Assembly (NCBI RefSeq): GCF_003626575.1
Contig: NZ_RBDY01000001.1
Location: 248,001 to 312,000, forward strand
DNA length: 64,000 bases
Reading direction: 5' to 3'
Origin: Streptomyces radicis
Lineage (GTDB): Bacteria; Actinomycetota; Actinomycetes; Streptomycetales; Streptomycetaceae
Shown: piece after piece, positions 21,861 to 32,301 of the stretch
How the letters are laid out: each line of letters opens with the position of its first letter
Numbering within the stretch: the first letter of the stretch is position 1
The notes under the pieces: generated by a model
Databases searched by the model: none
Seen by the model: only the letters and a program-made list of their open reading frames with translations
What the model was told of the DNA's origin: nothing
Made by a program: the position numbers and the translations under genes

Positions 21861-23540
21861 TCACATGTTGTACTCGTCCGCCTTCCGCGGCTCGGCGGTC
21901 TGCACCTGACCGCTGAGCGCCTGCGACCTGCTCTCGAACGCCGAGACGTCCACGCCGTGTTCGTCGAGCACCCGCATCGCCGCCGCGTGCGCCACCCGCA
22001 GCACCGGCGTCACGGCCCGCAGCGCGTCGTCCATCATGAAGCGGTGCTTCCACGGCGCCGTCGCCCACGTGTGGCGCAGGCCGAACGGCTCCGGCAGGCT
22101 CAGCGTGCCGCCGTACTTGTCGAGCCGCGCCGGGAACCATGTCAGCGGCGCCCGCGCCGCGAGCCGCACCACTTCCTTGGCGTCCACGTACGGCAGCGGC
22201 TGCTCCACCATCTTCCAGGGCTTGCCCGCGCTGCGGATCTTCTTCTTCTTGGTGTCGGGGCCCTTGCGGAAGAAGCCGTGGAGCGGGCCGAGCGCGTGCG
22301 CCGTCACCTCGATCCGCAGCGTGTGGTGCAGCACGGTCACCGTGATCATCATCGTGATCACCAACTCGCCGTCCCACAGCACGAACTGCACGCCGAGGTA
22401 GTGCCGGTCGCCCTTGTCGAACTGCTGCTCGTTGCAGATCCGCTGGACCTCGATGTTGCTGAAGCTGAACCCCTCGGTGTTGGGGCCCTCGGGGCGCGAG
22501 ACGGCCCCCGCGCCGTTGCCGACGTGGCGGACCACCCAGTGCGTTATCGAGGGGGTGGGGAAGCCACCGGTGTGCAGCGGCCCGCGCTCCAGCATCCGCA
22601 GCTGGTCGTGCATCGCCCGCGCGACGTCCCACGCGCGGAACGGGTCGATGTCCCGCTTGGCGTCCTTGGGCCGCAACTCCTCGGCCAGCTGCCAGCTGGC
22701 CCAGCGCACGCCCATGCCCAGTATCCCGTCGGTGCCCGCGTAGTGGATCAGGTTGCTGCTCTGCTCGGCCGCGAGCTTCGCCAGGCCCACCCGCAGCCGC
22801 TCGGCCTCCGCGTCGTTGGGGTTCTGCGGAACGGCCTCGGGGATCTGCGCGCCGCCCCCGCCGCCGCCCAGCAGCTCCGACCAGTGCGCCCGAAGGTTCT
22901 TCGCGGTGCGCTCGCAGATCTGCTTCGCCAGGTACCAGCCGATGATCGGCGCGGGCAGCGCGGCCCACACATAGATCTGGAGCACGCCGTCGACCGGCAG
23001 CCGCAGCACCATCAGCACGATCAGCGCGGCGACCAGGACGAGCCCGGCCATGCCGAACGCGCCCGCCCGCCGGTCCTGCGCCCCCGCGATCGTCCGGCGC
23101 AGCTGGAAGAGACCGAGCCATATCAGGACGCCGGGCAGGAACAGCAGCCCGAAGACGATCATGATGGCGGTCAACTGCCTGTCCCGCTGCTTGCGGATGC
23201 GCTTGGCGGCCAGGCTGTGCTCCACCACCGTCTGCGGCTCGGCGCCGAAGGACTGCACTATCGGCTTGCGCCCGTCGGCGAGCATCCGCACCTCGATGGC
23301 GCGCGTGAACGCCTCGCCGAGGTTGGGCTCGAGGAGCGAGAAGCGCCCGCCGTTCACCTTGGCCTTGGCGTTCGGCTCGCAGATGTCCGCGGGCGCGACG
23401 CCCTCCCGGTAGGCCACCGAGGCGATCGCGCTGCTCACCCCGGTCCTGCCGCTGTCCGCGGCGGACAGCGGGATCTGCGCCCCGGGCGCGAAGTCGAACT
23501 CCACCCCCGCCGATCGCTTCAGGTCGTCCAGCCCGGCCAC
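21861..23540 (-). CDS. large membrane protein of unknown function (559 aa)
   Basis: A soluble N-terminal part of about 115 residues (AGLDDLKRSAGVEFDF) is followed by hydrophobic segments near 120-145, 160-182 and 185-207. A long C-terminal region contains a Val/Ile/Leu-rich segment around LVITMMITVTVLHH and a charged GPDTKKKKIRS stretch. No catalytic motif is recognisable. Codon use and length argue for a genuine gene, divergent from pgsA. I cannot assign a function. Confidence 0.75.
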   Translation of the reverse strand: MAGLDDLKRSAGVEFDFAPGAQIPLSAADSGRTGVSSAIASVAYREGVAPADICEPNAKAKVNGGRFSLLEPNLGEAFTRAIEVRMLADGRKPIVQSFGAEPQTVVEHSLAAKRIRKQRDRQLTAIMIVFGLLFLPGVLIWLGLFQLRRTIAGAQDRRAGAFGMAGLVLVAALIVLMVLRLPVDGVLQIYVWAALPAPIIGWYLAKQICERTAKNLRAHWSELLGGGGGGAQIPEAVPQNPNDAEAERLRVGLAKLAAEQSSNLIHYAGTDGILGMGVRWASWQLAEELRPKDAKRDIDPFRAWDVARAMHDQLRMLERGPLHTGGFPTPSITHWVVRHVGNGAGAVSRPEGPNTEGFSFSNIEVQRICNEQQFDKGDRHYLGVQFVLWDGELVITMMITVTVLHHTLRIEVTAHALGPLHGFFRKGPDTKKKKIRSAGKPWKMVEQPLPYVDAKEVVRLAARAPLTWFPARLDKYGGTLSLPEPFGLRHTWATAPWKHRFMMDDALRAVTPVLRVAHAAAMRVLDEHGVDVSAFESRSQALSGQVQTAEPRKADEYNM

Positions 23541-23718
23541 CGAACACCCCCACAGTCCTCACACGCCTCGAACGCCAGCCGCCTCCAGGCCAGTTCCCTT
23601 CCCGGAGGCCCGGCACACCTGCCCGGACCAGCCTAGCGGCGCGCGGGGGTCCACGGGGCCACGACGACCGGCTTCGCGCCATCCGCCGGGGCCCGCGTCG
23701 CCGTCCCGCGCACGTGGC

Positions 23719-23724
23719 TACGAT
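23719..23724 (+). promoter_or_regulatory. putative -10 element of the pgsA-pimA operon
   Basis: TACGAT fits TANNNT and would give a 5' leader of about 50 nt before the pgsA ATG at 23783. Confidence 0.45.
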
Positions 23725-23782
23725 GGGGCTTTCGGACGGCCGCCCCGACGCGGCCCGCTGCGACCTGACCCCTGGGAAGGCC

Positions 23783-24523
23783 ATGCTCAACAAGTACGCG
23801 CGTGCATTCTTCACGCGTGTCCTCACGCCGTTCGCCGCCTTCCTGCTGAGGAGGGGGGTGTCCCCGGACGCCGTGACGGTGGCGGGGACCGCCGGAGTCA
23901 TGGCGGGAGCACTGGCCTTCTACCCCAGAGGTGAGTTCTTCTGGGGCACCGTCGTCATCACCCTGTTCGTCTTCTCGGACCTGGTCGACGGGAACATGGC
24001 GCGGCAGCTCGGCACGTCGAGCCGGTGGGGCGCGTTCCTCGACTCCACCCTCGACCGGGTGGCCGACGCCGCCATCTTCACCGGCATCGCCCTCTGGTAC
24101 GCCGGGAACGGCGACAACCTGATGCTCTGCGCGGTCACCATCTTCTGCCTGGCCAGCGGCCAGGTCGTGTCGTACACCAAGGCCAGGGGCGAGAGCATCG
24201 GCCTGCCGGTCCGCGTCAACGGCCTGGTCGAGCGCGCGGAGCGCCTGGTGATCACGCTCGTCCTGGCCGGATTCGCCGGGTGGGAGCGGACGTTCGACGT
24301 GCCGCACATCGGCCTGCTGCTGCCGCTCGCCCTCTGGGTGGTGGCCTTCGGCAGCCTGATCACCCTCGTCCAGCGCGTGGTCACCATCCGCCGCGAGTCC
24401 GCCGAGGCCGACGCCGCCGCCCGCCAGGAGCAGGAGCAGGAGCGGGAGCCGGAACGCGAGCAGGAGCGGAAGAGCGAGCGGGAGCGGGGCAGCGAGCAGG
24501 CCCAGGGAAGCGGCCCGGCATGA
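23783..24523 (+). CDS. pgsA: phosphatidylinositol phosphate synthase (CDP-alcohol phosphatidyltransferase)
   Basis: A 246-aa integral membrane enzyme carrying the CDP-alcohol phosphotransferase signature DGNMARQ...G...D...D at residues about 70-95 (DLVDGNMARQL, WGAFLDSTLDRVADA). With an acyltransferase and pimA directly behind it, it is expected to join CDP-diacylglycerol to inositol phosphate. The last 45 residues form a Glu/Arg/Gln-rich tail predicted to be cytoplasmic. The ATG at 23783 follows GGGAAGG. It overlaps the next gene by 4 nt. Confidence 0.9.
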   Translation: MLNKYARAFFTRVLTPFAAFLLRRGVSPDAVTVAGTAGVMAGALAFYPRGEFFWGTVVITLFVFSDLVDGNMARQLGTSSRWGAFLDSTLDRVADAAIFTGIALWYAGNGDNLMLCAVTIFCLASGQVVSYTKARGESIGLPVRVNGLVERAERLVITLVLAGFAGWERTFDVPHIGLLLPLALWVVAFGSLITLVQRVVTIRRESAEADAAARQEQEQEREPEREQERKSERERGSEQAQGSGPA

Positions 24524-25467
24524 GGGACCGGCTCGCCGACGCGCTGTACGCCGCCGGGTGGAGCACGATCAGACGCATGCCCGAGCCCGCCGCCCAGGCC
24601 CTGGGCCGCCGGGTCGCCGACTCCGCGTGGCGCCGCCGCGGCGCCGGCGTGCTGCGCCTCGAGGCCAACCTCGCGCGCGTCGTCCCCGGCGCGGGGCCCG
24701 AGGAGCTGCGCGAGCTGACCCGCGCCGGGATGCGGTCCTACCTGCGGTACTGGATGGAGACGTTCCGGCTGCCCGCGTGGAGCACGGAGCGGATCAAGGG
24801 CGCGTTCCAGACCCAGGATTTCGAGCACCTCACCGATGCCATAGACGGTGATCGCGGCGTCATCCTCGCCCTCCCGCACATGGCGAACTGGGACCTGGCC
24901 GGGGCCTGGCTGGTCACCGCGCTCGGGGCGGAGTTCGGCACGGTCGCCGAGCGCGTGAAGCCCGAACGCCTCTACGACCGCTTCGTCGCCTACCGCGAGG
25001 CCCTGGGCATGGAGGTGCTCCCGCACACGGGCGGCGCGTCGTTCGGGCGCCTGGCCAGGCGGCTGCGGGCCGGGGGCCTGGTGTGCCTGGTCGCCGACCG
25101 CGACCTGTCGGCGTCCGGCGTGGACGTGACGTTCTTCGGCGAGACCGCCCGCATGCCGGGAGGCCCCGCCCTGCTCGCCCAGCAGACCGGCGCGATGCTC
25201 CTGCCGGTCAGCCTGTGGTACGACGAGCCGCCGGTGATGCGCGGCCGGATACTGCCTCCGGTCCCCGTGCCCGAGACCGGCACCCGCGCCGAGCGGACCG
25301 CCGTCATGACCCAGGCCCTGGCCGACCACTTCGCCGCGGGCATCGCGGCGCACCCCCAGGACTGGCACATGCTCCAGCCCCTGTGGCCCGCCGACGTCGC
25401 CCGGCACGCCGCCGCGGCGGGCGGGGGCGGCCGCGGGGGCTCGGGCCGAGGAGGCGGAACGGCATGA
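24520..25467 (+). CDS. phosphatidylinositol mannoside acyltransferase (LpxL/HtrB family)
   Basis: A 315-aa acyltransferase with the HX4D-type active site in LALPHMANWDLAGAWL (near residues 118-130) and the CLVADRDLSASGVDVTFFGE segment typical of the family. It should acylate a mannose of PIM on the inner leaflet. A Gly-rich tail ends the protein. It overlaps pgsA upstream and pimA downstream by 4 nt each, so the three are translated together. Confidence 0.9.
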   Translation: MRDRLADALYAAGWSTIRRMPEPAAQALGRRVADSAWRRRGAGVLRLEANLARVVPGAGPEELRELTRAGMRSYLRYWMETFRLPAWSTERIKGAFQTQDFEHLTDAIDGDRGVILALPHMANWDLAGAWLVTALGAEFGTVAERVKPERLYDRFVAYREALGMEVLPHTGGASFGRLARRLRAGGLVCLVADRDLSASGVDVTFFGETARMPGGPALLAQQTGAMLLPVSLWYDEPPVMRGRILPPVPVPETGTRAERTAVMTQALADHFAAGIAAHPQDWHMLQPLWPADVARHAAAAGGGGRGGSGRGGGTA

Positions 25468-26624
25468 GGATCGGCATCGTCTGCCCCTACTCCTGGGATG
25501 TGCCGGGCGGTGTCCAGTTCCATGTCCGCGACCTGGCCGAGCACCTCATCCGGCGCGGCCACCATGTGTCGGTGCTCGCCCCCGCCGACGAGGACACCCC
25601 ACTGCCGCCCTATGTCGTCGCGGCGGGGCGTGCCGTCTCCGTCCCGTACAACGGCTCGGTGGCGCGCGTGAACCTCGGCGTGCGCTCCGTGGCGCGCGTG
25701 CGGCGCTGGGTGCACGAGGGCGACTTCGACGTGCTGCACATCCACGAGCCGTCCGTTCCCTCGCTCGGGCTGCTGACGTGCTGGGCGGCGCGCGGCCCGA
25801 TCGTGGCGACGTTCCACACGTCGAACCCCCGCTCGCGCGTCATGATCGCCGCCTATCCGATGCTCCAGCCCGCGCTCGAGAAGATCAGCGCGCGCGTCGC
25901 CGTCAGCGAGTACGCCCGTCGCACCCTCGTGGAACACCTGGGCGGGGACGCGGTGGTGATCCCCAACGGCGTCGACGTCGGCTTCTTCGCCGACGCCGAG
26001 CCCAAGGCGGAGTGGCAGGGCGGGACCATCGGGTTCATCGGCCGCATCGACGAGCCGCGCAAGGGGCTGCCGGTCCTGATGCGCGCGCTGCCGCGGATCC
26101 TGCGCGAGCGCCCGGGGGCCAGGCTGCTGGTCGCGGGGCGCGGCGACGAGAAGGAGGCGGTGGCCGGGCTGCCCGACGACCTCAGGGGGCGCGTGGAGTT
26201 CCTCGGCATGGTGAGCGACGAGGACAAGGCCAGGCTGCTGCGCAGCGTCGACCTCTACGTCGCGCCCAACACCGGGGGCGAGAGCTTCGGCATCATCCTG
26301 GTCGAGGCCATGTCGGCGGGCGCGCCCGTGCTGGCGAGCGACCTGGACGCGTTCGCCCAGGTGCTCGACGGGGGAGCGGCGGGGCAGCTCTTCCCGAACG
26401 AGGACGCCGACGCGCTGGCCGCCGCCGCCGTCCACCTGCTCGGGGCTCCGGCACGGCGGGCCGAGCTGCGGGAGCGCGGCAGCGAGCATGTGCGCAGGTT
26501 CGACTGGTCGACCGTCGGCGCCGATGTGCTCGCGGTCTACGAGACGGTGACGGCGGGCGCGGAGGCGGTGGCCCCCGACGACCGGGCCGGGTTCCTCGGC
26601 CGCCTCGGCCGCACCCGCGACTGA
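25464..26624 (+). CDS. pimA: phosphatidylinositol alpha-mannosyltransferase PimA
   Basis: A 386-aa GT4 glycosyltransferase that puts the first mannose from GDP-mannose on phosphatidylinositol. The N-terminal Rossmann domain begins MRIGIVCPYSWDVPGGVQFH. The donor site has GFIGRIDEPRKGL and the EX7E motif NTGGESFGIILVEAMSAG. The gene follows pgsA and the acyltransferase with ATGA overlaps, the standard actinobacterial PIM order. Confidence 0.95.
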   Translation: MRIGIVCPYSWDVPGGVQFHVRDLAEHLIRRGHHVSVLAPADEDTPLPPYVVAAGRAVSVPYNGSVARVNLGVRSVARVRRWVHEGDFDVLHIHEPSVPSLGLLTCWAARGPIVATFHTSNPRSRVMIAAYPMLQPALEKISARVAVSEYARRTLVEHLGGDAVVIPNGVDVGFFADAEPKAEWQGGTIGFIGRIDEPRKGLPVLMRALPRILRERPGARLLVAGRGDEKEAVAGLPDDLRGRVEFLGMVSDEDKARLLRSVDLYVAPNTGGESFGIILVEAMSAGAPVLASDLDAFAQVLDGGAAGQLFPNEDADALAAAAVHLLGAPARRAELRERGSEHVRRFDWSTVGADVLAVYETVTAGAEAVAPDDRAGFLGRLGRTRD

Positions 26625-26642
26625 GGCCGCGGGCCCTGCCGG

Positions 26643-26648
26643 TAGGGT
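26643..26648 (+). promoter_or_regulatory. -10 element for leaderless LemA-like gene
   Basis: TAGGGT ends 8 nt before the GTG at 26657, with no SD sequence between. Confidence 0.5.
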
Positions 26649-26656
26649 GACGCCCC

Positions 26657-27217
26657 GTGACCACCGCCATCTGGATCGTCCTGGCCCTGCTGCTGATCGG
26701 CGTCTACCTCAGCTGGACCGCGGGGCGTCTCGACCGGCTGCACGCGCGCATCGACGCGGCCCGCGCGGCGCTCGACGCGCAGCTGCTGCGGCGCGTCTCC
26801 GTGGCCCAGGAGCTGGCCACCGCCGGGGTGTTCGACCCGGCCGCCTCCATGGTCATCTACCAGGCGGCGCACGCCGCGCGGCTCGCGCCCGAGGATCAGC
26901 GCGAGGTCGCGGAGAGCGAGCTGAGCCAGGCGCTGCGGGTGGTGTTCGCCGAGAGCGCGCAGGTCGTCGCGGTCCGTGAGGCCCCTGGCGGGCAGGCGAG
27001 CGCCGACGAGCTCGAGGCCGCGGTGCGCCGGGTGCCGATGGCCCGGCGTTTCCACAACGACGCGGTGCGCGCCGCCAGGGCCGTGCGCCGCCATCGCACG
27101 GTGCGGTGGTTCAGGCTGGCGGGGCACGCGCCGTTCCCGCTGGCGTTCGAGATGGACGACGAGCCGCCGCCGGCGCTGGTCGAGCACACGGCACGGCCCG
27201 ATCGTCCAGGCCACTGA
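26657..27217 (+). CDS. LemA-like single-span membrane protein
   Basis: A 186-aa protein with an N-terminal membrane helix (TTAIWIVLALLLIGVYL). A helical coiled region follows (RLDRLHARIDAARAALDAQLLRRVSVAQELA), with later MARRFHNDAVRAARAVRRHRTVRWFRLAGHA. The pattern matches a divergent LemA domain. In mycobacteria a similar protein next to pimA carries a Nudix domain, absent here. Function unknown; it may be an envelope-associated scaffold. Confidence 0.7.
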   Translation: MTTAIWIVLALLLIGVYLSWTAGRLDRLHARIDAARAALDAQLLRRVSVAQELATAGVFDPAASMVIYQAAHAARLAPEDQREVAESELSQALRVVFAESAQVVAVREAPGGQASADELEAAVRRVPMARRFHNDAVRAARAVRRHRTVRWFRLAGHAPFPLAFEMDDEPPPALVEHTARPDRPGH

Positions 27218-27309
27218 GTGCCGATTGGCCCTTTCGCCCGGGGCCACTTCGCGGTTTCATCGAAGGTGGCCTCGGCCGCCGGGCACGACGCCCGCGCCGC
27301 CACCGGTCC

Positions 27310-27315
27310 TACGAT
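27310..27315 (+). promoter_or_regulatory. putative -10 element of pdxST
   Basis: TACGAT lies about 55 nt before the chosen pdxS start, in the only gap ahead of the operon. Confidence 0.45.
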
Positions 27316-27370
27316 GGGGTGTACCACCCCATCTCTCCCCAGAAGCTACCGCTGAGTGAGGTCAGATCCC

Positions 27371-28285
27371 GTGTCGAGCACGTCATCCCCCGCCCCCACG
27401 ACGCCGGAGACCGGCACCGCCCGAGTCAAGCGCGGCATGGCCGAGCAGCTCAAGGGCGGAGTGATCATGGACGTGGTCACCCCGGAGCAGGCGAAGATCG
27501 CCGAGGACGCCGGGGCCGTGGCCGTCATGGCGCTCGAGCGCGTCCCCGCCGACATCCGCAAGGACGGCGGCGTGGCCAGGATGTCCGACCCGGACATGAT
27601 CGACGGCATCATCGAGGCCGTGTCCATCCCCGTGATGGCCAAGTCCCGCATCGGGCACGTCGTCGAGGCCCAGGTGCTCCAGGCGCTCGGCGTCGACTAC
27701 ATCGACGAGTCCGAGGTGCTGACCCCGGCCGACGAGGTCAACCACACCGACAAGTGGTCCTTCACCACCCCGTTCGTCTGCGGCGCCACCAACCTCGGCG
27801 AGGCCCTGCGGCGCATCGCCGAGGGCGCGGCCATGATCCGCTCCAAGGGCGAGGCCGGCACGGGGAACGTCGTGGAGGCCGTCCGCCACATGCGGCAGAT
27901 CAGGGGCGAGATCGGCCGGCTGCGCGCGCTCGACAACCACGAGCTGTTCGCCGCGGCCAAGGAGCTGCGCGCCCCCTACGAGCTGGTCAAGGAGGTCGCC
28001 GGGCTGGGCAAGCTGCCGGTGGTGCTGTTCTCCGCCGGTGGCGTGGCGACCCCGGCCGACGCCGCGCTCATGCGGCAGCTCGGCGCCGAGGGCGTGTTCG
28101 TCGGCTCCGGCATCTTCAAGTCGGGCGACCCGGCCAAGCGGGCCGCGGCCATCGTCAAGGCCACGACGTTCTACGACGACCCCAAGATCGTCGCCGACGT
28201 CTCACGCGGCCTCGGCGAGGCCATGGTCGGCATCAACATCGACACCCTGCCCGACGGCGAGCGCTACGCCTCGCGCGGCTGGTGA
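27371..28285 (+). CDS. pdxS: pyridoxal 5'-phosphate synthase subunit PdxS
   Basis: A 304-aa lyase subunit forming PLP from ribose 5-phosphate, glyceraldehyde 3-phosphate and ammonia. It is one of the most conserved sequences here: [40 protein letters not shown], and [18 protein letters not shown] with a C-terminal phosphate site. The GTG at 27371 is chosen over an in-frame GTG at 27356 because it gives the usual short Ser/Pro/Thr-rich leader; GAGG lies about 10 nt upstream. PdxT follows 16 nt later. Confidence 0.93.
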   Translation: MSSTSSPAPTTPETGTARVKRGMAEQLKGGVIMDVVTPEQAKIAEDAGAVAVMALERVPADIRKDGGVARMSDPDMIDGIIEAVSIPVMAKSRIGHVVEAQVLQALGVDYIDESEVLTPADEVNHTDKWSFTTPFVCGATNLGEALRRIAEGAAMIRSKGEAGTGNVVEAVRHMRQIRGEIGRLRALDNHELFAAAKELRAPYELVKEVAGLGKLPVVLFSAGGVATPADAALMRQLGAEGVFVGSGIFKSGDPAKRAAAIVKATTFYDDPKIVADVSRGLGEAMVGINIDTLPDGERYASRGW

Positions 28286-28301
28286 GCGGAGGGCGGCACG
28301 C

Positions 28302-28892
28302 GTGACCTCCCCCCTCATCGGCGTTCTCGCCCTCCAGGGAGACGTCCGCGAGCACCTGGCCGCCCTCACCGGGGCGGGCGCACGGGTCACCGCCGTGCGC
28401 CGCCCCGAGGAGCTGGCCGAGGTCGAAGGACTGGTCATCCCCGGCGGCGAGTCGACCACCATCTCCAAGCTGGCCCACGCCTTCGGGCTGCTCGAGCCCC
28501 TGCGGGCACGCGTCAGGTCGGGCATGCCCGCCTACGGCTCGTGCGCGGGCATGATCATGCTCGCGGACAAGATCCTCGACCCGCGCTCGGGCCAGGAGAC
28601 CGTCGGCGGCATCGACATGATCGTGCGGCGCAACGCCTTCGGGCGGCAGAACGAGTCGTTCGAGGCCGCCGTCGCCATGGCGGGCGTGCCGGGCGGCCCG
28701 GTCGACGGCGTGTTCATCCGCGCGCCCTGGGTGGAGTCCACCGGCGCCCTGGCCGAGACGCTCGCCGTTCACCGGGGGCACCCGGTCGCCGTGCGCCAGG
28801 ACCACCTGCTGGCCACCGCGTTCCACCCGGAACTCACCGGCGACCACAGGGTCCACGCGCTCTTCGCCGACATGGTGCGCACGGCGCGGTAG
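28302..28892 (+). CDS. pdxT: pyridoxal 5'-phosphate synthase glutaminase PdxT
   Basis: A 196-aa class I glutamine amidotransferase delivering ammonia to PdxS. The nucleophile Cys is in [10 protein letters not shown], and the His-Glu pair is in [12 protein letters not shown]. The [10 protein letters not shown] loop is typical. The GTG at 28302 follows GGAGGG. It forms an operon with pdxS. Confidence 0.93.
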   Translation: MTSPLIGVLALQGDVREHLAALTGAGARVTAVRRPEELAEVEGLVIPGGESTTISKLAHAFGLLEPLRARVRSGMPAYGSCAGMIMLADKILDPRSGQETVGGIDMIVRRNAFGRQNESFEAAVAMAGVPGGPVDGVFIRAPWVESTGALAETLAVHRGHPVAVRQDHLLATAFHPELTGDHRVHALFADMVRTAR

Positions 28893-28903
28893 CACGCTGC
28901 CGG

Positions 28904-28909
28904 TAGGAT
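28904..28909 (+). promoter_or_regulatory. putative -10 element of yebC
   Basis: TAGGAT lies 12 nt behind pdxT and about 58 nt before the yebC GTG, suggesting a promoter of its own for yebC-ruvCAB. Confidence 0.4.
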
Positions 28910-28966
28910 CAACCAGGTTGATCGACGTGTTGAGGGAATTTCTGGTGACATCGAAGGAGCAGCGCT

Positions 28967-29719
28967 GTGTCCGGCCACTCCAAGTGGGCAACCACCAAGC
29001 ACAAGAAGGCCGTGATCGATGCCAAGCGCGGCAAGCTGTTCGCGAAGCTGATCAAGAACATCGAGGTCGCCGCGCGGACCGGTGGCGGTGACCCCGAGGG
29101 GAACCCCACGCTCTACGACGCCATCCAGAAGGCCAAGAAGAGCTCTGTCCCCAACACCAACATCGACCGCGCGGTCAAGCGCGGCGCGGGCCTCGAGGCG
29201 GGCGGCGCCGAGTACCAGACGATCATGTACGAGGGGTACGGGCCGAACGGAGTGGCCGTCCTCATCGAGTGCCTGACGGACAACCGCAATCGCGCCGCCT
29301 CCGACGTCCGCGTCGCCATGACGCGCAACGGCGGCTCGATGGCCGACCCCGGCTCCGTCTCCTACCTGTTCAACCGCAAGGGCGTGGTGATCGTCCCCAA
29401 GGCGGGGCAGTCCGAGGACGACGTGCTCGGCGCGGTGCTCGAGGCGGGCGCCGAGGAGGTCAACGACCTGGGCGAGTCGTTCGAGGTCGTCAGCGAGGCC
29501 GGCGACCTGGTCGCGGTCCGCACCGCCCTCCAGGAGGCCGGGATCGACTACGACTCGGCCGAGGCGGGCTTCCTGCCGACGATGCAGGTCGAGCTCGACG
29601 AGGACGGCGCCCGCAAGATCTTCCGGCTGATCGACGCCCTCGAGGACAGCGACGACGTGCAGAACGTCTTCGCCAACTTCGACGTGGCCGACGACGTGCT
29701 GGCCAAGGTCGACGCGTAG
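28967..29719 (+). CDS. yebC: YebC/PmpR family protein
   Basis: A 250-aa TACO1/YebC protein starting [20 protein letters not shown], with the conserved [13 protein letters not shown] and [13 protein letters not shown] stretches. Recent work on the family supports a role in relieving ribosome stalling; older work calls it a transcription regulator. The GTG has AAGGAG about 8 nt upstream. It lies directly before ruvCAB, as in many bacteria. Confidence 0.92.
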   Translation: MSGHSKWATTKHKKAVIDAKRGKLFAKLIKNIEVAARTGGGDPEGNPTLYDAIQKAKKSSVPNTNIDRAVKRGAGLEAGGAEYQTIMYEGYGPNGVAVLIECLTDNRNRAASDVRVAMTRNGGSMADPGSVSYLFNRKGVVIVPKAGQSEDDVLGAVLEAGAEEVNDLGESFEVVSEAGDLVAVRTALQEAGIDYDSAEAGFLPTMQVELDEDGARKIFRLIDALEDSDDVQNVFANFDVADDVLAKVDA

Positions 29720-29840
29720 CACGACGTTCGACACCCCCAAGACCCCGTCGGCTCACGGCGATTGTCGGTGGGGCCGGGTAGCGTGCCGCGTGTCCCGCCC
29801 GAGCCGTTCCGGCGGGAGCCGTCGAACGAGGGAGGGCGCG

Positions 29841-30395
29841 TTGCGGGTACTGGGAGTCGACCCAGGGCTGACCCGCTGCGGGGTCGGCGTCGTGGACGGG
29901 GCCCCGGGGCGCCCGCTGACGATGGCCGCGGTGGGTGTGCTGCGCACCCCCGCCGACGCCGAGACCCCGCTGCGCCTGGTGGCCATCGAGCGTGGCCTCG
30001 AGGAGTGGCTGGACGCCCACAGGCCCGAAGCGGTCGCCGTGGAGCGGGTGTTCAGCCAGCACAACGTCCGTACCGTCATGGGCACCGCACAGGCGAGCGC
30101 GGTGGCCATGCTCTGCGCGGCCCGGCGCGGCCTGCCCGTCGCCCTCCACACGCCCAGCGAGGTCAAGGCCGCCGTCACCGGCAGCGGGCGCGCCGACAAG
30201 GCGCAGGTGGGCGCCATGGTCACGCGTCTGCTCCGCCTCGACGCGCCCCCCAGGCCCGCGGACGCGGCCGACGCCCTCGCGCTCGCCATCTGCCACATCT
30301 GGCGCGCCCCGGCCCACGACCGCATCAGGCGGGCCCACGCGGCGGCGCGCCGCGAGCCGCCGACCCCACGACCGAAGGGCACCATCCCCTCATGA
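29841..30395 (+). CDS. ruvC: crossover junction endodeoxyribonuclease RuvC
   Basis: A 184-aa resolvase that cuts Holliday junctions. It starts [20 protein letters not shown] with the first catalytic Asp, and has the Glu in [20 protein letters not shown] and the final acidic pair in [15 protein letters not shown] at 29841 is the best start: the GAGGGAGGG run ends about 4 nt before it, and the protein then begins as RuvC does. It overlaps ruvA by 4 nt. Confidence 0.92.
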   Translation: MRVLGVDPGLTRCGVGVVDGAPGRPLTMAAVGVLRTPADAETPLRLVAIERGLEEWLDAHRPEAVAVERVFSQHNVRTVMGTAQASAVAMLCAARRGLPVALHTPSEVKAAVTGSGRADKAQVGAMVTRLLRLDAPPRPADAADALALAICHIWRAPAHDRIRRAHAAARREPPTPRPKGTIPS

Positions 30396-31018
30396 TCGCC
30401 TTCGTCGCAGGACCGGTCGCCGCCCTCGCCCCCGACTCCGCGGTGGTCGAGGTCGGCGGCATCGGCGTCGCCGTCCAGTGCACCCCTGGCACCCTCGCCG
30501 GGCTGCGCGTGGGCGAGCGCGCCAGGCTCGCCACGTCGCTCGTCGTCCGCGAGGACTCCCTCACGCTCTACGGCTTCGCCGACGACGACGAGCGCCAGGT
30601 CTTCGAGCTGCTCCAGACCGCGAGCGGCGTGGGTCCCCGCCTCGCCCAGGCCATGCTGGCCGTGCACAGCCCCGACGCGCTCCGCCTCGCCGTCTCGAGC
30701 GGCGACGAGAAGGCGCTCACCGCCGTGCCCGGCATCGGCAAGAAGGGCGCGCAGAAGCTCCTGCTCGAGCTGCGCGACCGCCTCGGCGCCCCGCTGTCCA
30801 CCGCGCCCCGGGCGCGACCCGCGCGCGCCGCCGCGCCCCCCGACTGGCGCGAGCAGCTCAGTACCGCGCTCGTCGGCCTCGGCTACGCCCCGCGCGACGC
30901 CGAGGGCGCGCTGGCCGCCGTCGCCCCGCAGGCCGAGGCGGCCGAGGCCGATGGCGCGGCGCCCGATGTCCCGCGGCTGCTGCGCGCCGCCCTGCAAACC
31001 CTCAACCGCACCAGGTAG
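30392..31018 (+). CDS. ruvA: Holliday junction DNA helicase RuvA
   Basis: A 208-aa junction-binding subunit. It has an N-terminal OB-fold ([27 protein letters not shown]), paired helix-hairpin-helix motifs ([14 protein letters not shown] and [16 protein letters not shown]), and domain III at residues 160-208, which contacts RuvB. The ATG overlaps the ruvC stop. Confidence 0.93.
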   Translation: MIAFVAGPVAALAPDSAVVEVGGIGVAVQCTPGTLAGLRVGERARLATSLVVREDSLTLYGFADDDERQVFELLQTASGVGPRLAQAMLAVHSPDALRLAVSSGDEKALTAVPGIGKKGAQKLLLELRDRLGAPLSTAPRARPARAAAPPDWREQLSTALVGLGYAPRDAEGALAAVAPQAEAAEADGAAPDVPRLLRAALQTLNRTR

Positions 31019-31062
31019 GCCCCCGTGAGCAGCGAGGCGGTCCGGGCCGGAAGGCGAACACC

Positions 31063-32127
31063 ATGAGCTGGGACGAGCAGACCGACGGCGTGGAGGAGCG
31101 CCTGGTCGGCGCCGCCGCCGACCGCGAGGACCTGGCGGTCGAGGCGGCGTTGCGCCCCAAGGACTTCGGCGAGTTCATCGGCCAGACCCGCGTCCGCGAG
31201 CAGCTCGATCTGGTGCTGCGCGCCGCCCGCGCGCGCGGCGCGACCGCCGACCACGTCCTGCTCTCCGGCGCCCCCGGACTCGGCAAGACGACCCTCTCCC
31301 TGATCATCGCCGCCGAGATGGGCGCCCCGATCCGGATCACCTCGGGCCCCGCGATCCAGCACGCGGGCGACCTGGCCGCCATCCTGTCCTCGCTCGCCGA
31401 GGGCGAGGTGCTCTTCCTCGACGAGATCCACCGGATGTCGCGGCCCGCCGAGGAGATGCTCTACATGGCGATGGAGGACTTCAGGGTCGACGTCATCGTC
31501 GGCAAGGGCCCGGGGGCCACGGCGATCCCGCTCGAGCTGCCGCCGTTCACCCTGGTCGGCGCCACCACGAGGGCCGGGCTGCTGCCGCCCCCGCTGCGCG
31601 ACCGCTTCGGGTTCACCGGGCACATGGAGTTCTACGAGCCCACCGAGCTCGAACGGGTCGTGCACCGCTCGGCCGGGCTGCTCGCCGTCGAGGTGACGGC
31701 GGACGGCGCCGCGGAGATCGCGGGGCGCTCGCGCGGCACCCCCCGCATCGCCAACCGCCTGCTGCGCCGGGTCCGCGACTACGCCCAGGTCCGCGCGGAC
31801 GGCGTGGTGACCCGCGAGGCGGCCCGGCGGGCGCTCGCCGTGTACGAGGTGGACGAGCGCGGCCTCGACCGGCTCGACCGCTCGGTCCTGCACGCCCTGC
31901 TCAACCTCTTCGGCGGCGGCCCCGTGGGCCTGTCCACGCTCTCGGTCGCGGTGGGGGAGGAGCGCGAGACCGTGGAGGAGGTCGCCGAGCCGTTCCTCGT
32001 CAGGGAGGGGCTGCTCGCCAGGACGCCGCGTGGCCGCGTGGCCACCCCCGCGGCCTGGCGCCACCTCGGCCTGACGCCCCCGGCGCGGGAGGGCGGGACG
32101 GGACAAGACGGACTGTTCGGGATGTGA
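31063..32127 (+). CDS. ruvB: Holliday junction branch migration ATPase RuvB
   Basis: A 354-aa AAA+ motor driving branch migration with RuvA. Walker A is [13 protein letters not shown] and Walker B is [11 protein letters not shown]. Sensor and arginine-finger regions lie in [20 protein letters not shown], and the C-terminal winged helix contains [15 protein letters not shown]. It follows ruvA by 44 nt and ends the ruvCAB operon. Confidence 0.94.
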   Translation: MSWDEQTDGVEERLVGAAADREDLAVEAALRPKDFGEFIGQTRVREQLDLVLRAARARGATADHVLLSGAPGLGKTTLSLIIAAEMGAPIRITSGPAIQHAGDLAAILSSLAEGEVLFLDEIHRMSRPAEEMLYMAMEDFRVDVIVGKGPGATAIPLELPPFTLVGATTRAGLLPPPLRDRFGFTGHMEFYEPTELERVVHRSAGLLAVEVTADGAAEIAGRSRGTPRIANRLLRRVRDYAQVRADGVVTREAARRALAVYEVDERGLDRLDRSVLHALLNLFGGGPVGLSTLSVAVGEERETVEEVAEPFLVREGLLARTPRGRVATPAAWRHLGLTPPAREGGTGQDGLFGM

Positions 32128-32183
32128 GGCGTTCCTGACAGCCCGGATTTCACGCCCGAGGAACTCCAGTGGCATCCTGAACG

Positions 32184-32213
32184 TTGTTCCCCGAGTACGG
32201 CCTCGCCTAGACT
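32184..32213 (+). promoter_or_regulatory. promoter of yajC-secDF
   Basis: TTGTTC (32184-32189) and TAGACT (32208-32213) are spaced by 18 nt and lie about 80 nt before yajC. Confidence 0.5.
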
Positions 32214-32301
32214 CCGCCGTTGCCGACCCCGTGCGGGAAGGCATGCCCGCCCCCCATACGTCAGGTCGCGCCAGCGGCCGAACAAAGGAAATCCCTCCGC
32301 C